A program made the translations under genes and the position numbers. Shown one piece after another: positions 9,699 to 18,930 of a DNA stretch of 64,000 bases. Position 1 is the first letter of the stretch. Every line of letters starts with the position of its first letter. A model generated the notes under the pieces. The model did not search any database. It had not been told where the DNA came from and saw nothing but the letters and a program-made list of their open reading frames with translations. This DNA comes from Archangium violaceum Cb vi76 (GTDB lineage: Bacteria; Myxococcota; Myxococcia; Myxococcales; Myxococcaceae). The stretch is taken from assembly GCF_000733295.1 (NCBI RefSeq), contig NZ_JPMI01000022.1, positions 1 to 64,000 on the forward strand, given 5' to 3'.

Positions 9699-11117
9699 GT
9701 GTCCGAGCCCGTCTCCGCCACCCCAGCCCCCGCCAGCGCGCCGCAGCCGCGCATCCTCATCGCCGACGACCAGGCCGACGTGCTGGAGGCGTTGCGCTTC
9801 CTGCTCAAGCGCGACGGGTACGCCATCCACACCGCCCAGTCCCCGGCCGGTGTCCTGGCCACGCTGGAGTCGGAGGACATGGACGTGCTGCTGATGGATC
9901 TCAACTACGCGCGGGACACCACGTCCGGCCGCGAGGGGGTGGATCTGCTCGCGCGCGTACGCCAGTTGGACTCGTCGCTGCCGGTGGTGGTGATGACGGC
10001 GTGGGGCAGCGTGGAGGGCGCGGTGGAGGCCATGCGTGGCGGGGCGCGCGACTACGTGCAGAAGCCGTGGGACAACACGCGGCTGCTGGCCACGCTGCGC
10101 ACCCAGCTCGAGCTGGGCCGGGCGTTGCGCCGCTCGCGCCGGTTGGAGGAGGAGAACACCCACCTGCGCAAGGGCGGGGAGCGTCCGGCCTTCGTCGGGG
10201 AGTCGCGGGCGATGCAGCCCATCCGCCGCATGGTGGAGCGGGTGGCGCCCTCGGGGGCCAACGTCCTCATCACCGGTGAGCACGGCACGGGCAAGGAAGT
10301 GGTGGCGCGGTGGATCCACTCGGCCTCGGGCCGTCCCGAGCGTCCCTTCGTCGCCGTCAACTCCGGAGGCCTGTCCGAGGGCATCTTCGAGAGCGAGCTG
10401 TTCGGCCACGTGAAGGGGGCCTTCACGGACGCGAAGACGGACCGCATCGGCTGCTTCGAGCTGGCGGACGGTGGGACGCTCTTCCTGGATGAAATCGGCA
10501 ACATGCCCCTCACGCAGCAGGCCAGGCTGTTGCGCGTATTGCAGACGGGCGAGTTGCACCCGGTGGGCTCCTCGAAGGTGCGCCGGGTGTCGGTGCGCGT
10601 CGTCTCCGCGACGAACGTGGACCTGTCCAAGGCGGTGGCCGAGGGCCGCTTCCGCGAGGACCTGCTCTACCGCCTCAACACGGTGGAGGTGCACCTGCCT
10701 CCGCTCCGGGAGCGGCGCGAGGACATCGCCCTGCTGGCGGCGCACTTCCTCAACATCCATGGCCAGCGTTACGGGCGCTCGGGCCTGAAGCTGTCGCCGT
10801 CCGCGCTGGATGCGTTGATGGCCTACCCGTGGCCCGGCAACGTGCGCGAGTTGGAGCACGCGGTGGAGCGCGCGCTGCTCATGGCCGCCACGGACGAGGT
10901 GACGGCGGAGGACTTCCTCCTGCGGCGGGGCGGTGGGGGCCGCGAGGGCCAGGCCCGGCTGGAGGAGATGACGCTGGAGGAGGTGGAGCGCTACCTCATC
11001 GAGCGCTCCCTGGGCCGGCACGAGGGCAATGTCAGTGACGCGGCGAAGGCGCTCGGCCTGTCGCGCAGCGCGCTCTACCGCCGCATGCAGTACTACGGCA
11101 TCAAGGGCGCCCGGTGA
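9699..11117 (+). CDS. Sigma-54-dependent response regulator (NtrC type)
   Basis: This 472-residue activator has a receiver domain (about 18-135, phosphoacceptor D67 in LLMDLNY, Lys in YVQKPW), an AAA+ sigma-54 activation domain (about 165-395) and a Fis-type HTH (about 430-470, with GNVSDAAKALGLSRSALYRR). Walker A is GEHGTGKE and Walker B is GGTLFLDEI. The sigma-54-contacting loop reads GAFTDA instead of the usual GAFTGA. The start is GTG 9699. The stop overlaps the start of the partner kinase (GTGA). Its position inside the efflux operon, with two sigma-54-like promoter elements at the operon head, suggests autogenous control of the transporter (inference). Confidence 0.93.
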   Translation: MSEPVSATPAPASAPQPRILIADDQADVLEALRFLLKRDGYAIHTAQSPAGVLATLESEDMDVLLMDLNYARDTTSGREGVDLLARVRQLDSSLPVVVMTAWGSVEGAVEAMRGGARDYVQKPWDNTRLLATLRTQLELGRALRRSRRLEEENTHLRKGGERPAFVGESRAMQPIRRMVERVAPSGANVLITGEHGTGKEVVARWIHSASGRPERPFVAVNSGGLSEGIFESELFGHVKGAFTDAKTDRIGCFELADGGTLFLDEIGNMPLTQQARLLRVLQTGELHPVGSSKVRRVSVRVVSATNVDLSKAVAEGRFREDLLYRLNTVEVHLPPLRERREDIALLAAHFLNIHGQRYGRSGLKLSPSALDALMAYPWPGNVRELEHAVERALLMAATDEVTAEDFLLRRGGGGREGQARLEEMTLEEVERYLIERSLGRHEGNVSDAAKALGLSRSALYRRMQYYGIKGAR

Positions 11118-12460
11118 GCCGGCGCAAGCCGCTCGCGCACGACTTCCACATCTTCCTGCTGGCGTTGCTGGCGGGGTTGCCGGGCTCCGCCACCGCGCTC
11201 GTGCTCCTGTGGGGGGGAGACGCGAGCACGAAGGTGTGCTGGACGCTCACTGTTTTCGTGGTGGGCGTGCACCTGGGCGCGGCGTTCTCCATCCGCGAGC
11301 GCGTCACCCGGCCGCTGCAAACGGTGGCCAATCTGCTCGCGGCCCTGCGTGAAGGGGATTACTCGGTGCGCGGGCGTGGCGCCCGAGGGGGAGATCCCCT
11401 GGGCGAGGTGTACCTGGAGACCAACACCCTGGCCGAGACACTGCGCGAGCAGCGGCTGGGCGCCATGGAGGCGGACGTGCTCCTCACCCAGGTGATGCAG
11501 GAGATCGACGTCGCCGTGCTGACCTTCGATGCCGAGGGCACGCTGAAGCTCGTCAATCGCGCCGGGGAGCGGCTGCTCGGCCTGCCTCGCGCGCGGTTGA
11601 TGAACCAGAAGGCGGAGGGGCTCGGGCTCGCGGAGCTGCTGGAGGGCCCGGTGCCGCGGCGCCTCGCCCGCACCTTCGCGGTGGAGGGCGGGCCGTACGA
11701 GCTGCGCCGGGGGACGTTCCGGCAGGGTGGACTGCCCCACCAGTTGGTGGTGCTCGCGGATCTGCGGCTGGCGCTGCGCGAGGAGGAGCGCGAGGCGTGG
11801 CGGCGATTGGTCCGGGTGCTGAGCCATGAGATCAACAACTCGCTGGCGCCCATCCACTCCATCTCGGACTCGTTGAAGGAGTCGCTGTCACAAGTGCCAC
11901 GGGCGGCGGACTGGGAGGAGGACGCGAGGATGGGCCTGGGCATCATCGCGCGGCGCAGCGAGGCGCTGGGGCGCTTCATGTCCGCCCATGCCCGGCTGGC
12001 GCGCCTGCCGCCGCCGAGGCTCTCGCCGCTGGAGGTGGACCCCTGGGTGCGGCGGGTGGCGGCGCTGGAGACGCGGCTGCCGGTGGAGGTCCGTCCGGGG
12101 CCCATGCTCGCGGTGAGCGCGGACGGCGATCAGCTGGAGCAGTTGCTCATCAACCTGGTGCGCAACGCGGTGGACGCGGCGCGCGAGCGCCAGGGCAGGG
12201 TGTGGGTGTCGTGGACGGCCCCTTCGGCGGACGCGGTGGAGGTCTGGGTGGAGGACGAGGGCCCGGGCCTGGCGGACACGGCCAACCTCTTCGTGCCCTT
12301 CTTCACGACGAAGCCGGAGGGCAGTGGCATCGGCCTGGCGCTCAGCCGGCAGATCGCCGAGGCGCATGGGGGCAGTCTGCGCCTGGAGAACCGGACGGAG
12401 GGCCCCGGGTGCCGCGCGCGGCTGCGGCTGCCGTTGAACGCGGCCGGGTTGCGGCGTTGA
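11114..12460 (+). CDS. Sensor histidine kinase partnered with the NtrC-type regulator (NtrB/NtrY-like)
   Basis: The 448-residue kinase starts at a GTG overlapping the regulator stop. Two closely spaced N-terminal membrane helices (about 10-55) leave almost no periplasmic loop, so it probably senses a membrane or cytoplasmic cue. A HAMP-like stretch (about 60-110) and a short PAS-like domain (about 125-215) precede the HisKA box LSHEINNSLAPIHS with H near 237. The ATPase domain has N-box LINLVRNAVDAA, then DEGPGL, then GSGIGLALSRQIAEAHGG. The HEINN form of the H-box and absence of HisKA-type RTPL are typical of NtrB/NtrY relatives. It is the last gene of the efflux operon and converges on another histidine kinase gene across a short repeat. 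Confidence 0.93.
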   Translation: MSRRKPLAHDFHIFLLALLAGLPGSATALVLLWGGDASTKVCWTLTVFVVGVHLGAAFSIRERVTRPLQTVANLLAALREGDYSVRGRGARGGDPLGEVYLETNTLAETLREQRLGAMEADVLLTQVMQEIDVAVLTFDAEGTLKLVNRAGERLLGLPRARLMNQKAEGLGLAELLEGPVPRRLARTFAVEGGPYELRRGTFRQGGLPHQLVVLADLRLALREEEREAWRRLVRVLSHEINNSLAPIHSISDSLKESLSQVPRAADWEEDARMGLGIIARRSEALGRFMSAHARLARLPPPRLSPLEVDPWVRRVAALETRLPVEVRPGPMLAVSADGDQLEQLLINLVRNAVDAARERQGRVWVSWTAPSADAVEVWVEDEGPGLADTANLFVPFFTTKPEGSGIGLALSRQIAEAHGGSLRLENRTEGPGCRARLRLPLNAAGLRR

Positions 12461-12519
12461 GCTTCAGTTCTGAGGGCTTCAGTGCTGAGGGCTTCAGTGC
12501 CGCGGGCTTCAGCGCTGCG
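12461..12519. repeat. 15-bp tandem repeat between two convergent kinase genes
   Basis: Four copies of a 15-base unit stand in a row: GCTTCAGTTCTGAGG (12461-12475), GCTTCAGTGCTGAGG (12476-12490), GCTTCAGTGCCGCGG (12491-12505) and GCTTCAGCGCTGCGC (12506 on, last base off). The array starts right after the plus-strand kinase stop and runs into the final codons of the minus-strand kinase. It carries CTTCAG/CTGAG half-sites able to pair locally, but no T-rich terminator tail. Confidence 0.8.
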
Positions 12520-14785
12520 CGGCGGGCAGGCGGATGGTGAAGGTGCTGCCCTGGCCCGGCTGGCTCTGCACGTCGATGCGGCCCTTGTGCTTCGCGATGA
12601 TGCCGTAGCTGACGGACAGTCCCAGGCCCGTGCCCTGGCCGCGCGGCTTGGTGGTGAAGAAGGGCGTGAAGAGCTTGGAGATCGTCTCCTGGGTCATCCC
12701 CTTGCCGGTGTCGGCGATCTCCACCACCACCTCGCTGCCCTCCTGGCGGGTGCGGATGCGGATCTCCCCCCGCGTTTCGATGGCATGGGCCGCGTTCTGG
12801 AGCAGGTTGGTGAACACCTGGCCGATCTGCGTGGCGTGGCAGCTCACGGGCGGCAGCGGACCGAAGTCGCGCTTCACCTCGCATTTGTACTTGAGCTCGT
12901 TCCAGACGATCTTCAGCGCGGACGCCATCTCCGTGTTCACATCCACCAGCTGGGGCTCGCCCGTGTCCTCGCGCGCGAACGAGCGCAGGCTCTGGGCGAT
13001 CTCCTTGATGCGCCGGGTGCCCGCCAGCGACTCCTCGATGAGCTCCGGCATGTCGCTGAGCAGGTAGTCCACCTCCTCCTGCTTCCACAGATCGGCCATG
13101 CGCTCGAGCAGCTCCGCGCTGGCCCCGCCCGGGTTGGACACCAGCTCGCGCTGCAGCTGCAGCAGGGTCGAGAGCGAGGAGACGTACTGGTCGAGCGTCC
13201 CCAGGTTGCTCATCACGTAGCTGACGGGGTTGTTGATCTCATGCGCGACGCCCGCGGCCATCTGTCCCAGCGAGGCCATCTTCTCGGCCTGGATGAGCTG
13301 GGCCTGCTGCTCCTCCAGCTCGATGGTGGCCTTGAGCAGCTTCTCGCTGCGGTTGCGCACCAGCTCCTCGAGGCTGTCGCGGTGGCGCCGCAGCTCCTCC
13401 TCCTGCTGGAGCAGGCGCGCCTCGGACAGCTTGTGCTCGGTGATGTTGCGGATGATGGACACGGCCTCGTCGGGGCCGCTGCGGCGGATGCGGGCCTCGA
13501 AGTACTCGCGCCCTTCCGGCATCTCCAACGCGTAGTCGAACACCTCCAGGGTGCCTTCCCGGATGGCGCGCCCCAGGTGCATGAACATCTTGTCGAGCAG
13601 CGGCTTGGGGAACGGCGCCTGGCGCATGTTGCTGCCGATGAGGGTGTCGGCGGAGACGGCCAGGTCCTCGGGCCTGGGGGCGTGGTAGTCCACGTAGGTG
13701 CCGTCCGCTCTCTGGCGCAGGACGATGTCCGGCAGGGTGCGGATCAGCGAGCGCAGGCGCTCCTCGGTGAGCTTCTGCGTGGTGATGTCCACGTTGGTGC
13801 CCACCATGCGCAGCGGGCGGCCCTGCTCGTCACGTGTCACCACCCGGGCCCGGGTCAGCACCCAGCTCCACCCGCCATCCTTGCGTCGCATGCGCTGCTC
13901 GCGCTCGACGAGGGGAATGGCGCCCCGGATGTGCTCCTGGACGAGCTGCTCGCTCCCGGCCGTGTCCTCGGGATGGCACAGGCTCATCCACGAGTCCCGG
14001 GTGTGCTCCAGCTCGCCCTCGTCGTAGCCCAGCATGCCCACCCAGGCCCGGTTCGCGAACACCCGGCCCGTGGTCATGTCCAGGTCCCACAGGCCGTCCT
14101 GCACGCTGTCCATCATCAGCCGCAGGCGCTCGGCCAGCAGCCGCACGCGCTCCGCGCTGGCCTCCTGTGTCTGGCGCAGCTCCTGCTCGGCGCGCCGCCG
14201 CCACCGCTCGTTGCGCCCGCCGGCGATCAGGTCCCCGCAGGCGGTGAGGAAGGGCTGGAGGAAGTCGATGAGTCCGGCGTCGTAGCCGCCCGGGCGTTGG
14301 GTGAGCGCCACCAGCCCCACCCGCTCTCCTCCGGACTCCAGGGGCAGCCCGAGGAAGGTGTACCGCGCACCGGGATCTCCTCCCCGCACGGGCGCGCCCG
14401 AGGTGAAGACGGCTTCCACGACCGCGCGCGGCGTGCCCGGCTCCCGCGCCGGTGCGTCCCGCGTGACGGCGAGCTCCCACGTGGTGCCGTCCTCCTCCCG
14501 GGGAACGCTGGCGAGGAGCTGGAGCGAGGGCGGGGTTCCCGGGCAGACGAGCACCTCACCGATGACGCCGGACGTGCTGCCCGTCAGCTCCAACACCCCC
14601 GCGAGCAGCCGGTGGAGGATGTCCCGGGGCTCTCCCCCCCGGATGAAGTCCGCCTGGGCCGCGGAGATGGCCCGCAGCAGGGCGTTGCTGGCTCGCAGCT
14701 TCTCCTCGGCGGAACTCTCGCCACCGATGCTCACACCGGAGGTGTCCCGGGGGACCGGAGCCGGGCCTTGGGGGTGGGAAGCCAT
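12509..14785 (-). CDS. Soluble GAF/PAS hybrid sensor histidine kinase
   Basis: The 758-residue protein has no membrane helix. The order is a GAF-like domain (about 45-195), a short coiled coil, a PAS domain with PAC motif (about 215-340), a second PAS (about 345-455), a long coiled coil (about 455-505), a HisKA box with H515 in GVAHEINNPVSYV, and an HATPase domain (N-box LLQNAAHAIE, DTGKGM, GTGLGLSVSYGI). It is a cytoplasmic kinase integrating small-ligand or redox inputs. No receiver gene is adjacent, so it is an orphan. It closely resembles the kinase at 18832-17276 in its GAF part, coiled coil and catalytic core, indicating a local duplication with gain or loss of the PAS domains. Confidence 0.93.
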   Translation of the reverse strand: MASHPQGPAPVPRDTSGVSIGGESSAEEKLRASNALLRAISAAQADFIRGGEPRDILHRLLAGVLELTGSTSGVIGEVLVCPGTPPSLQLLASVPREEDGTTWELAVTRDAPAREPGTPRAVVEAVFTSGAPVRGGDPGARYTFLGLPLESGGERVGLVALTQRPGGYDAGLIDFLQPFLTACGDLIAGGRNERWRRRAEQELRQTQEASAERVRLLAERLRLMMDSVQDGLWDLDMTTGRVFANRAWVGMLGYDEGELEHTRDSWMSLCHPEDTAGSEQLVQEHIRGAIPLVEREQRMRRKDGGWSWVLTRARVVTRDEQGRPLRMVGTNVDITTQKLTEERLRSLIRTLPDIVLRQRADGTYVDYHAPRPEDLAVSADTLIGSNMRQAPFPKPLLDKMFMHLGRAIREGTLEVFDYALEMPEGREYFEARIRRSGPDEAVSIIRNITEHKLSEARLLQQEEELRRHRDSLEELVRNRSEKLLKATIELEEQQAQLIQAEKMASLGQMAAGVAHEINNPVSYVMSNLGTLDQYVSSLSTLLQLQRELVSNPGGASAELLERMADLWKQEEVDYLLSDMPELIEESLAGTRRIKEIAQSLRSFAREDTGEPQLVDVNTEMASALKIVWNELKYKCEVKRDFGPLPPVSCHATQIGQVFTNLLQNAAHAIETRGEIRIRTRQEGSEVVVEIADTGKGMTQETISKLFTPFFTTKPRGQGTGLGLSVSYGIIAKHKGRIDVQSQPGQGSTFTIRLPAAQR

Positions 14786-14830
14786 GGAGGAGGACCTTGG
14801 GAGAGTGCGGCGACTGCGTCCGGGGACGGA

Positions 14831-14859
14831 AATCTACCTGATATCTCCTGAAGTGACAC
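14831..14859 (-). promoter_or_regulatory. Candidate sigma-70-type promoter for the GAF/PAS kinase
   Basis: On the minus strand GTGTCA (14859-14854) and TAGATT (14836-14831) are separated by 17 bases, each matching four of six consensus positions. A start near 14824 would give a leader of about 40 bases to ATG 14785 with AAGG ten bases before the start codon. Confidence 0.4.
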
Positions 14860-14884
14860 GCCTCCGCTCCCGCGACGGCAGGTG

Positions 14885-16144
<1,260 letters not shown>

Positions 16145-16243
16145 GGGGTTCCCTGAATAACAGAACCTCCGCCGTCTCGCCCGGCTGCCTGCTCCCTTTG
16201 TCTTGTCGTGGGTTTGCCTACACCAGCGGGACGGAGTCCTCGC

Positions 16244-16537
16244 TCAATACGCCGAAAACGTCAGGGAGCGGCCCGCCTCGAAGCGGGGCTCTCGCTGAAG
16301 CTGCTCCAACACGCCGGAGGTGCAGTGGAGTGTCACCAGGGGAATGCTCCCTGGAGCACTGACCCATTTCACCGAGTCCATCAACGCATGGGTCTGGAGG
16401 TAGCTCAGCACGGTGTCGCGAAATTGCTCACCCATTGCGCACGCCGCGGCGTGGGCGGCCGAGCGGTCCCGTTGGGGCGCGGGACGGTACTCGGCGGCGG
16501 GCTCTTCCCGGGGCATGACGATGGTCTCAATCCACAT
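16244..16537 (-). CDS. Small hypothetical protein
   Basis: I do not recognise this 97-residue protein. GGAGG six to seven bases before ATG 16537 supports it as a real gene, and the codon pattern matches neighbours. It has no signal peptide or membrane helix. The first 30 residues are polar and Ala/Arg-rich. The rest (VLSYLQTHALMDSVKW, then LVTLHCTSGVLEQLQRE) alternates helix and strand in a small alpha/beta pattern, slightly reminiscent of propeptide-inhibitor or ACT-like folds, but that is only a guess. A relatively AT-rich stretch with a GATAAT -10-like box lies upstream (minus strand 16585-16580). Confidence 0.65.
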   Translation of the reverse strand: MWIETIVMPREEPAAEYRPAPQRDRSAAHAAACAMGEQFRDTVLSYLQTHALMDSVKWVSAPGSIPLVTLHCTSGVLEQLQREPRFEAGRSLTFSAY

Positions 16538-16615
16538 GGAGTGCCTCCACTCTCAGGCGCCGAGAAAAGCGGTCATTAGATTATCGCAAGTGAGTCGTTT
16601 CGGGTTGCGTCATTT

Positions 16616-17167
16616 CTACTTTTCTAACGGAGCCGGGTTTTTGTCGAGCGATGACCAGATGCGCGAGGCCTGGGGAGAGTCCGCCTTGCCATTCACGACG
16701 GCGAGCACCCGGCCCCGGGCATCGAGGGCGATGACGTAGGGCTCCTGGCTGGAGCCGAGTCCGAGCGTGCCGGCCAGGGTGCCATCGCGATCCAGCAGGG
16801 TGTCATCCCAGAAGGGCCTGGGCACCTGGGCCTGCACGCGGCGGCGCACGGTGCCCGTGCCCACGAAGAAGGGCAGGTGGAGGGAGATGATGGACTCGCG
16901 CTGGACGCTGTCGGGGGCGTGCTGATCGGCGGCCTCGAACCACCGCCGCATCTCCTCGCCGGCGTCCTTGTCGGTGATGGCGACGAGCAGCGTGGGTTGG
17001 CCCATGTACTCCTGGCTCGAGTGCTCCTGGCCCAGGAGATCCTTCCCCGAGAAGCCGGGCAGGGGCTGACCCACACCGGGTCCGTCCGCCGCCCCCGCGG
17101 GAAGCGCCAGGGCGCAGGCGGTGAGCGCCACCGTCCACCAGACTCCGGCTCCTCGAAGCTCCGGCAT
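16616..17167 (-). CDS. Exported redoxin-fold protein without catalytic cysteines
   Basis: The 183-residue protein starts with a Sec signal peptide (WWTVALTACALALPAGA, cleavage near 26-27). The mature part resembles AhpC/TSA or YtfJ-type thioredoxin folds: VGQPLPGFSGKDLLGQ, then a strand TLLVAITDKDAG where an active redoxin would have its CXXC or peroxidatic Cys, and later PYVIALDARGRVLAVVNGK. The mature protein has no cysteine at all, so it cannot do thiol chemistry and probably has a structural or binding role. GAGGAGG precedes the ATG. It lies downstream of the kinase at 18832-17276 in the same direction with a gap of 108 bases, so it could share its transcript. Confidence 0.75.
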   Translation of the reverse strand: MPELRGAGVWWTVALTACALALPAGAADGPGVGQPLPGFSGKDLLGQEHSSQEYMGQPTLLVAITDKDAGEEMRRWFEAADQHAPDSVQRESIISLHLPFFVGTGTVRRRVQAQVPRPFWDDTLLDRDGTLAGTLGLGSSQEPYVIALDARGRVLAVVNGKADSPQASRIWSSLDKNPAPLEK

Positions 17168-17275
17168 GCACTCCTCCTCGTGGGAGATGGATGCGGCGCC
17201 TCTTGAAATGTGACGGCCGGGTTCCGGGAGCCCGGTGGCCGGCCCCCTGGACGGGCGGGCGGAGCGGGCGCCTGC

Positions 17276-18832
17276 TCAGATGTCCTTGGCGACGGGGAGC
17301 CGGACGGTGAAGGTGCTGCCCTGGCCGAACTGGCTCTTCACCTCGATGCGGCCCTTGTGGCTCGTGACGATGCCCTCGCTGATGGACAGGCCCAGCCCCG
17401 CGCCCTTGCCGGGCGGCTTGGTGGTGAAGAAGGGGCTGAAGATCTTCGAGAGCACCTCCGGCCTCATCCCATGTCCGGTGTCGGAGATGCGCACGAGCAC
17501 CTCGTCCGCCTCGTGCAGGGTGGTGACGTGGATGGTGCCGCGCTCGGGAATCGCCTGGACGGCGTTGAGCAGCAGGTGGGTGAACACCTGGTTGAGCTGG
17601 GCGGGGCGGCCGAGGATGGGCGGTACCTGGGCGTAGTCGCACTTCACCTCGCACCGGTACTTGAGCTGGTTCCACACCACCTTGAGCGTGGTGGCCAGCT
17701 CCTTGTTCACGTCCACCAGCTCCGGCTGCTTGGAATCCTCCCGGACGAAGGCCTTGAGGCTCTGCACGATGTCCGCCACGCGGTGGGCGCCCTCGCGCGA
17801 GTCGTTGAGCAGATCGTTCACGTCACCCAGGAGGTAGTCGAGGTCCTCCTGCTCCTGGAGGGTGCGGATGCGCTGGAGCAGCTCGGCCTGGGGTCCCCGC
17901 AGCTCCCCCAGCCCGTCCGCCAGCTCGCGGTGGAGCTCGAGCAGCCGCGTGAAGACGGAGAGGTACTGGGTGAGGGTGGCCAGGTTGCTGGTGATGTAGC
18001 CCAGGGGATTGTTGATCTCATGGGCGATGCCGGCCACGAGCTGTCCCAGCGAGGCCATGCGCTCGGAGTGGAGCAGCTGGGCCTGCCGCTCCTCGAGCGC
18101 CACGGTGGTGTGGAGCAGCGACTCGGTGCGGCTCTGCACCAGATCCTCCAGGTGCTCCCGGTGGCGCTGGAGCTCTTCCTCTCGCTGGCGCAGCAGCTCC
18201 TCGGTGTGCAACCGCTGCCGCTGGCCGCGCCACCCCAGGATGATGCTGCAACAGGTGGCGACGAAGGGCTGGAGGAACTCGATGAGCTCGGGGCCGTAGC
18301 CGCCGGGGCGGTTGGCGATGCCCACCATGCCCACCAGCTCGTCGCCGGATTTGAGGGGCAAACCGAGGAAGGCGTCGAGGGGCGGGTGGCCGGCGGGGAG
18401 TCCGCCCGCGTGGGGGTTCGTCGCGGCCTCGTTGGCGACCAGGGGCTCCCCGGTGGTGAGCACCCGGCCGAAGAGCGTCTCGAGGTTGCGGAACTCCATG
18501 CCCTGCGAGGTGCTGCGCTCGTAGAGCGCCTTCAGCTCGTCCGTCCAGGCGATGTTGGTGAGGGCGAGGTGGCGCAGGTAGGGGGCGCCCTGCTCATCCC
18601 GGAGCACCTCGCCGATGAAGCCGTACTCACTCTCCGTCAGCTCCAGCAGCACGGCCAGCAGCTTGTCGAAGAGGAGGTGGGCATCGCTGCCCCCGATGAA
18701 CTCGAGCTGGGCCGCGGTGAGGGCCTGGAGCAGGGTGTTGCTGGCATGGAGCGCCCGCTCGGCCACGAGCGCACGCGAGCGGGTGCGGCCCTGAGCTGAG
18801 TCCGGGCGCCGGCCCGGTGCGGCTTTGCTCAT
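17276..18832 (-). CDS. Soluble GAF-domain sensor histidine kinase
   Basis: The 518-residue kinase has a GAF-like sensor (about 35-200), a coiled coil (about 205-258), a HisKA box with H271 in GIAHEINNPLGYI, and an HATPase domain (LLLNAVQAIPERG, DTGHGM, GAGLGLSISEGIV). It lacks membrane helices and PAS domains. The N-terminal start of the GAF (LLQALTAAQLEFIGG), the PGGY...LIEFLQPF motif and the whole catalytic part match the kinase at 14785-12509, so the two are paralogues. No response regulator is adjacent. GGTGA five bases before ATG 18832 supports the start. Confidence 0.93.
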   Translation of the reverse strand: MSKAAPGRRPDSAQGRTRSRALVAERALHASNTLLQALTAAQLEFIGGSDAHLLFDKLLAVLLELTESEYGFIGEVLRDEQGAPYLRHLALTNIAWTDELKALYERSTSQGMEFRNLETLFGRVLTTGEPLVANEAATNPHAGGLPAGHPPLDAFLGLPLKSGDELVGMVGIANRPGGYGPELIEFLQPFVATCCSIILGWRGQRQRLHTEELLRQREEELQRHREHLEDLVQSRTESLLHTTVALEERQAQLLHSERMASLGQLVAGIAHEINNPLGYITSNLATLTQYLSVFTRLLELHRELADGLGELRGPQAELLQRIRTLQEQEDLDYLLGDVNDLLNDSREGAHRVADIVQSLKAFVREDSKQPELVDVNKELATTLKVVWNQLKYRCEVKCDYAQVPPILGRPAQLNQVFTHLLLNAVQAIPERGTIHVTTLHEADEVLVRISDTGHGMRPEVLSKIFSPFFTTKPPGKGAGLGLSISEGIVTSHKGRIEVKSQFGQGSTFTVRLPVAKDI

Positions 18833-18930
18833 CGTTTCACCATGCTAACCCGCCTGGGGGAGCGGACCGGCCCCATCATCGATCCACCCGGTTTGATGTC
18901 CAAGCTCGCACGCTGGGAGTGCCAGGGGGC

